Part shown: positions 59,012 through 64,000 of the stretch, one piece after another
Layout: every line of letters begins with the position of its first letter
Numbering within the stretch: the first letter of the stretch is position 1
NCBI GenBank assembly: GCA_013214625.1
Contig: JABSPO010000002.1
Span: 34,407-98,406 of the forward strand
Direction of reading: 5' to 3'
From: Flavobacteriaceae bacterium
GTDB lineage: Bacteria; Bacteroidota; Bacteroidia; Flavobacteriales; Flavobacteriaceae
Length of the DNA stretch: 64,000 nt
Notes under the pieces: generated by a model
What the model was told of the DNA's origin: nothing
Seen by the model: only the letters and a program-made list of their open reading frames with translations
The model's database searches: none
Position numbers and translations under genes: made by a program

Positions 59012-59581
59012 ATGTTTCAAATAGGAAAAACCATTGTTTCTGAGGATGTTATTGAAAAAGACTTTGTGTGTAATTTAACTGCGTGTAAAGGTGAATGTTG
59101 TATTTCTGGAGAAGCAGGGGCTCCTTTAGATAAAGATGAGGTTGCGATACTAAAAGAAATTTACCAAAAAGTAAAGCCGTTTTTAAGGAAAGAAGGAATT
59201 GAGGCAATTGAGCAGCAAGGAACTTCTGTCACTACTAATTTAGGGGAGCTAGAAACTCCTTTAGTAAATAATGCTGAATGTGCGTATGTGGTTTTTAGAG
59301 AAGATAAAACTGCATTGTGTGGTATTGAGGCAGCGCATATTGCTGGCGAGGTTGATTGGAAGAAGCCAATATCGTGTCACCTATATCCTATAAGAGTACA
59401 GAATTATAGTTCTTTTTCGGCCGTGAATTATCACAGTTGGTCAATTTGTGACGACGCATGTACTTTAGGTGCAGAGTTAAAAGTGCCTACATATAAATTT
59501 TTAAAAGAACCGCTGATCCGAAAGTTTGGAGAAAACTGGTATGCTGAATTAGAAAAAGTAGCCGAAAACCACACAAAATAA
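59012..59581 (+). CDS. DUF3109 family protein
   Basis: FVCNLTACKGECCISGEAGAPLDKDEV; CHLYPIRVQNY. Confidence 0.92.
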   Translation: MFQIGKTIVSEDVIEKDFVCNLTACKGECCISGEAGAPLDKDEVAILKEIYQKVKPFLRKEGIEAIEQQGTSVTTNLGELETPLVNNAECAYVVFREDKTALCGIEAAHIAGEVDWKKPISCHLYPIRVQNYSSFSAVNYHSWSICDDACTLGAELKVPTYKFLKEPLIRKFGENWYAELEKVAENHTK

Positions 59582-59710
59582 TTATTGTTAAAGGTTTTAA
59601 AACACCTTGTTTTATCACTTGTCATCGACGAACTGCGCTCTTAAACAGTTGTTATAGAGTTGTTTGTCTTTTGTCGCTTGTTAACATCAATAAACACAAG
59701 GTGTTATCAA

Positions 59711-59735
59711 CTTTGTTAAAAACTTGTTGAAAAAC
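59711..59735. repeat. tandem 12-nt near-repeat upstream of nrdB
   Basis: CTTTGTTAAAAA CTTGTTGAAAAA, preceded by TTATCAACT (59704-59712). Confidence 0.5.
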
Positions 59736-59980
59736 TTTGGTGTTTTTTCCGTTATTATTAAATACAATTTCGAATATTTGTATAACCGGAAGGTAAATTA
59801 GATTCTGTGTTTATACAATGTGAGAAAGTTCAAATCTTTTTGTAGTATAGAATATTAAAAAGCTTTTCAACCCCCAAATTAAAAAAAGAATAGTATAACC
59901 TTAATTTTAGGTTTAAATAAATTTTGAATGATATATGTCATATTGTTCATTAACCGTTAGACTTTTTTAGTGAAATAACT

Positions 59981-61255
59981 ATGGAAATTATACAGATAAT
60001 AAAAAGAGATTATGAAACGAGTGAGTTTGTTTTAAACAAAATCACAAATGCAATAGAAAAAGCAATGATATCCGTTGGTAATGGAACCAGGGTTGATGCA
60101 GAAATGATTTCTCAAAATGTATTAAAATCACTTTTAGAGAGAAAGAATAATCATGTTAATTATATTCCAACAGTAGAGCAAGTTCAGGATATTGTTGAAG
60201 ATTCATTAATGCATAGTACCTTTCCTGATGTAGCAAAAGCTTATATTTTATATAGAAATGAGCAAGCGAGAAACAGAGAGACGAATATTTTTGAGAAACG
60301 AATTAACTTAAAGCCATATGAGTATCCACAACTTAATGAGTATGTAGATGCGATCAGACACTCCTATTGGATACATACGGAGTTTAATTACACTAGTGAT
60401 ATTCAGGATTTTAAAACAGGTTTAAATAACGCTGAACGTGGCGCTATAAAAAACACGATGTTGGCCATTTCTCAAATAGAAGTAGCTGTTAAAACTTTTT
60501 GGGGCGACATTTATAATAAAATGCCAAAACCAGAAATTGGATCTGTAGGCGCAACATTTGCAGAAAGTGAAGTGCGTCATCATGATGCGTATTCTCATTT
60601 GCTAGAAATATTAGGGTTGAATAACGAGTTTAAAAACTTAAAAAAGAAACCTGTAATTATGAGGCGAGTTCATTATTTAGAAACCGCTGTGAAGAATGCT
60701 AAAAGTGAAGATAATAAAGAGTTTGCTGAATCAATATTACTGTTTTCTTTATTTATAGAACACGTATCGTTGTTTTCTCAGTTTTTAATAATTATGGCTT
60801 TTAACAAGCATAAAAATGTGCTTAAAGGAATCTCTAATGTAGTAGAAGCAACTTCAAAAGAAGAGCAAATACACGGAGATTTTGGTATAGATGTTATTAA
60901 AATTATAAAAGCAGAAAACCCATCTTGGTTTAATAAAGAATACGAATTGTTAACTCAGGATTTATGTAGAGAAGCATATGAATCTGAAAGTAAAATTATT
61001 GATTGGATTTTTGAAGAAGGAGAATTAGACTTCTTGCCAAAAGCAGTAATTAATGAATTCATAAAAAACCGATTTAATAATTCATTAGAAAGCATCAATA
61101 TCGGAAAGGTTTTTGATGTAGATGAAGTATTGTTAGCAGAAACAGAATGGTTTGACGATGAGATTATTGGGACTAAACACGGAGATTTCTTCGTAAAAAG
61201 ATCTATCGCATACACCAAAAGAAGTAAAAGTATAACCAGTGACGACCTATTTTAA
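59981..61255 (+). CDS. nrdB: ribonucleotide-diphosphate reductase beta subunit with N-terminal ATP-cone
   Basis: N-terminal ATP-cone (IIKRDYETSEFVLNKITNAIEKAM...PTVEQVQDIVEDSLM...VAKAYILYRNEQ); R2 motif FAESEVRHHDAYSHLL. Confidence 0.95.
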   Translation: MEIIQIIKRDYETSEFVLNKITNAIEKAMISVGNGTRVDAEMISQNVLKSLLERKNNHVNYIPTVEQVQDIVEDSLMHSTFPDVAKAYILYRNEQARNRETNIFEKRINLKPYEYPQLNEYVDAIRHSYWIHTEFNYTSDIQDFKTGLNNAERGAIKNTMLAISQIEVAVKTFWGDIYNKMPKPEIGSVGATFAESEVRHHDAYSHLLEILGLNNEFKNLKKKPVIMRRVHYLETAVKNAKSEDNKEFAESILLFSLFIEHVSLFSQFLIIMAFNKHKNVLKGISNVVEATSKEEQIHGDFGIDVIKIIKAENPSWFNKEYELLTQDLCREAYESESKIIDWIFEEGELDFLPKAVINEFIKNRFNNSLESINIGKVFDVDEVLLAETEWFDDEIIGTKHGDFFVKRSIAYTKRSKSITSDDLF

Positions 61256-61258
61256 ATT

Positions 61259-63046
61259 ATGAGAAAAGACGTACTAACCAGCCAGAATCAAAGCCAAACA
61301 TTAACTGAACAAGATAAATTGGTAGAAGCAAGAAAAGCAGCTTTACAAGCTGAAAAAGCAACTCGTCAACCAGAAATTAAATGGTTGACAGAAAATAGTC
61401 GTAAGTTTTTAGAATCAGGATACCTTACTGATGGTGCAACTCCAGAGGAAAGAATTAGAGAGATAGCAGAACACGCAGAAAAAATCTTGAAAAAGGATGG
61501 TTTTGCTGACAAGTTCTACGGTTATATGGCGGAAGGGTATTACTCTTTGGCATCACCAATTTGGTCAAACTTTGGTAAACGAAGAGGATTGCCAATTAGT
61601 TGTTTTGGTTCACATATTGCAGATGACATGGGGGATATTCTATTTACTCAGTCTGAAGTAGGTATGATGTCAAAATTAGGAGGAGGAACATCTGGTTATT
61701 TTGGTAAATTACGTCATAGAGGAGCGCCAGTTAAAAACAACGGGAAATCTTCAGGAGCGGTTCACATTATGCAATTGTTTGAAAAAATGGTTGATGTGGT
61801 TAGTCAAGGTTCTGTAAGAAGAGGTCGTTTTGCACCATATTTACCTATCGATCATCCAGATGTTATGGAGTTTTTAGAAATTGGTTCTGAAGGAAATCCT
61901 ATACAAGAGTTGACACATGGTGTTACAGTGAGTGACAAGTGGATGGAGGAAATGAGAGATGGTGATATTGCAAAAAGAACCATTTGGGCAAAAGTATTAC
62001 AATCCAGATCTGAAGTTGGGTACCCGTATATCTTATTCAGAGATAACGTTAATAACAATGCAGCTGACGTATATAAAGATAAAAACATGGAAATTTATGC
62101 AAGTAATCTTTGCACAGAAATCATGTTGCCGTCAAATGAACGATGGTCATTTGTATGCTGTTTGTCTTCAATAAATTTATTGCACTATGACAAGTGGAAA
62201 GATACTGATGCAGTAGAAACGTTAGCATATTTTTTAGATGCTGTAATGGAAGAGTTTATTACTAAGCTAGAAGCGTTTAGAGATTCTGATGAACGTGATG
62301 ATAAACTTACGTTTACCTTTATGGAAAAAGCATATACTTTCGCAAAAGAAAATAGAGCTTTAGGTTTAGGAGCTTTAGGATGGCATTCATTATTGCAATC
62401 AAAAATGTTGCCTTTTGATAGTCAAGAAGCATTTAATTTAAACTCTGAAATTTTCAAGACTATAAAAGAGAAATCATATAAAGCCTCTGAAGAGATGGCA
62501 AAATTATATGGTGAACCTGAAGTGTTAAAAGGGTATGGACGTAGAAATACAACTTTAAATGCAGTAGCTCCAACAACATCTTCAGCGTTTATCTTAGGGC
62601 AAGTATCTCAAGGGATTGAGCCAATTTGGTCTAACAGTTATGTCAAGGATATTGCGAAGATAAAAACAACAATTAAAAACCCGTTTTTAGTTGAGTTATT
62701 GGAAGAGAAAGGTCAAAATACCCCAGAAGTATGGAGAAGTATCCGTGATTATGATGGATCTGTACAGCATTTAGATTTCCTTACTGACAATGAAAGAGAT
62801 GTATTTAAAACATATCCAGAAATAGATCAACTAACGGTTATATATCAAGCTGCAAACAGACAAAATCATATTGATCAAGGACAGTCTATAAATGTAATGG
62901 TACATCCTGATATGCCAACAAAAGACTTGAATAATTTATATATGACCGCTTGGAAATTAGGAATCAAATCAATGTATTATCAACACAGTATGAATGCCGC
63001 TCAGAAATTTAAGCAAAAGAAAGATTGCGTAAGTTGTGAAGGGTAA
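61259..63046 (+). CDS. nrdA: ribonucleoside-diphosphate reductase alpha subunit without N-terminal ATP-cone
   Basis: SPIWSNFGKRRGLPISCFGSHIADDMGDIL, APTTSSAFILGQVSQGIEPIWSN, C-terminal CVSC. Confidence 0.97.
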   Translation: MRKDVLTSQNQSQTLTEQDKLVEARKAALQAEKATRQPEIKWLTENSRKFLESGYLTDGATPEERIREIAEHAEKILKKDGFADKFYGYMAEGYYSLASPIWSNFGKRRGLPISCFGSHIADDMGDILFTQSEVGMMSKLGGGTSGYFGKLRHRGAPVKNNGKSSGAVHIMQLFEKMVDVVSQGSVRRGRFAPYLPIDHPDVMEFLEIGSEGNPIQELTHGVTVSDKWMEEMRDGDIAKRTIWAKVLQSRSEVGYPYILFRDNVNNNAADVYKDKNMEIYASNLCTEIMLPSNERWSFVCCLSSINLLHYDKWKDTDAVETLAYFLDAVMEEFITKLEAFRDSDERDDKLTFTFMEKAYTFAKENRALGLGALGWHSLLQSKMLPFDSQEAFNLNSEIFKTIKEKSYKASEEMAKLYGEPEVLKGYGRRNTTLNAVAPTTSSAFILGQVSQGIEPIWSNSYVKDIAKIKTTIKNPFLVELLEEKGQNTPEVWRSIRDYDGSVQHLDFLTDNERDVFKTYPEIDQLTVIYQAANRQNHIDQGQSINVMVHPDMPTKDLNNLYMTAWKLGIKSMYYQHSMNAAQKFKQKKDCVSCEG

Positions 63047-63071
63047 TAACTTAAAAATTATAAGTAATAAG

Positions 63072-63108
63072 AACAAAAAAACCAGTGCAATGCACTGGTT
63101 TTTTTGTT
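63072..63108 (+). terminator. terminator after nrdA
   Basis: AACAAAAAAACCAGTGCA-A-TGCACTGGTTTTTTTGTT. Confidence 0.9.
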
Positions 63109-63214
63109 GTCTTTAGTGTTTTTATTAAACAGAATTGATGTTAAATAATTAAGTGTTTTGGTAAATGTCATTATTTTTTCGTAAATTAATACTGATAATC
63201 AATACTTTATAAAT

Positions 63215-63670
63215 ATGGAATCAAATGCACTTTATGTTAAATACGGATTGTTAATTGCAGCAGCGCTGATTGCTTATTTTTTATTAATCAGGCTTATAGG
63301 GTTACATGACAATCATTGGTTAAGAGTTTTAAACGGTGTTATAGTTGCTTATGGGATTTATGCGGTGATTAAAAAGAAGAAAGACTTAGAGAAAGATGAT
63401 TTTGAATATTTTTCAGGTTTTGGAACGGGAATTCTAACAGGAGTTATAGCCACGTTTGTTTTTGTGCTTTTTATGGGGATATATTTATTTCATATTGAGC
63501 CTCCATTTGCAGAGATGTTAATGAGTTATTTAGCAGGAACAGGTGGGCCTGAAATATTATTATTGATATTAGCTATTGAAGGAGTGAGTTCTTCTGTAAT
63601 ATTATCGCTAACCTTTATGCAGAAGTTTAAAGTGTCAAGAAATATTAGTGAAAAGCCAGTGACAGTATAA
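63215..63670 (+). CDS. DUF4199 family membrane protein
   Basis: YGLLIAAALIAYFLLIRLIGLHDNHWLRVLNGVIVAYGIYAVIKKKK; typical position and topology. Confidence 0.8.
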   Translation: MESNALYVKYGLLIAAALIAYFLLIRLIGLHDNHWLRVLNGVIVAYGIYAVIKKKKDLEKDDFEYFSGFGTGILTGVIATFVFVLFMGIYLFHIEPPFAEMLMSYLAGTGGPEILLLILAIEGVSSSVILSLTFMQKFKVSRNISEKPVTV

Positions 63671-63690
63671 ACACGAAATATAAGCAAATA

Positions 63691-63729
63691 AAAAGAGCGT
63701 CTATTTTTAGTAAATAGACGCTCTTTTTT
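63691..63729. terminator. bidirectional terminator
   Basis: AAAAGAGCGTCTATTT ttagt AAATAGACGCTCTTTT. Confidence 0.9.
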
Positions 63730-63760
63730 TGGTCAACTCAATTTATTGAGTTAGTTAGAA

Positions 63761-64000
63761 CTAAGCTTTTGGACTACAACATGCTTTTACGCATCCTGGT
63801 TTACATGCTTTAATTTCTTTCTTTGCGCAACATGGTTTTGTGCAACCTGCTTCACAAGTGCTTTTTTTAGCACAACACGCTTTTTCACATCCTGGTTTGC
63901 AAGATTTTGCTGCTAATTTTTTAGCTGCGCATTTTGCTTTACACTCAGCTGTTTTGGCGATGCATTTAGCACAGTCAGCTTTTGTGCAATCAGGAGTGCA
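63761..64000 (-). CDS. cysteine-rich, lysine-rich protein (metallothionein-like composition), N-terminus beyond window
   Basis: Reverse-strand translation: CTPDCTKADCAKCIAKTAECKAKCAAKKLAAKSCKPGCEKACCAKKSTCEAGCTKPCCAKKEIKACKPGCVKACCSPKA*; not in ORF track. Confidence 0.85.
   Translation of the reverse strand, partial: CTPDCTKADCAKCIAKTAECKAKCAAKKLAAKSCKPGCEKACCAKKSTCEAGCTKPCCAKKEIKACKPGCVKACCSPKA

Noticed and set aside
61852-62174. ORFs overlapping nrdA on both strands
   Set aside because: Overlap a highly conserved gene in alternative frames without independent evidence.

Overview
This 64 kb window is AT-rich chromosomal DNA from a member of the Bacteroidota, almost certainly Flavobacteriaceae. 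The call rests on gldE/gldD, ATP-cone NrdB, DUF4270/DUF4199/DUF3109 families, TAnnTTTG -7 promoter motifs and the small bL38-like protein. Most of it is ordinary core genome: glyS, xth, radA, panC/panD, glmS, atpD/atpC, a biotin cluster (bioF-bioD-bioA-KAS-bioB), recX, rng, HU, mutY, ssb, gldE, pheS, gldD, ctpA-like S41 protease and nrdB/nrdA. No rRNA, tRNA, CRISPR array, prophage or IS transposase was recognised. The most notable signals are: (1) several families of short palindromic interspersed repeats, one with compensatory stem changes between copies; three repeat copies lie in-frame inside biotin-cluster genes (two in bioF, one in the KAS gene), and one family is read in two different reading frames; (2) a single-domain GIY-YIG nuclease gene with these palindromes on both sides, a candidate nuclease/REP partnership; (3) a near-identical 41-bp direct repeat upstream of an ECF sigma gene and a neighbouring membrane-protein gene, a candidate autoregulated ECF promoter; (4) an orphan HExxH C-terminal module overlapping a lipoprotein gene, resembling a toxin-immunity remnant; (5) gldD without ATG/GTG at the expected start; (6) genes missed by the ORF track: a 29-aa basic protein and a Cys-rich (18 Cys in 79 aa) edge-truncated protein; (7) pseudogenes of a sterol desaturase and of a surface-protein paralog. 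Everything was read by eye; no database search was run.
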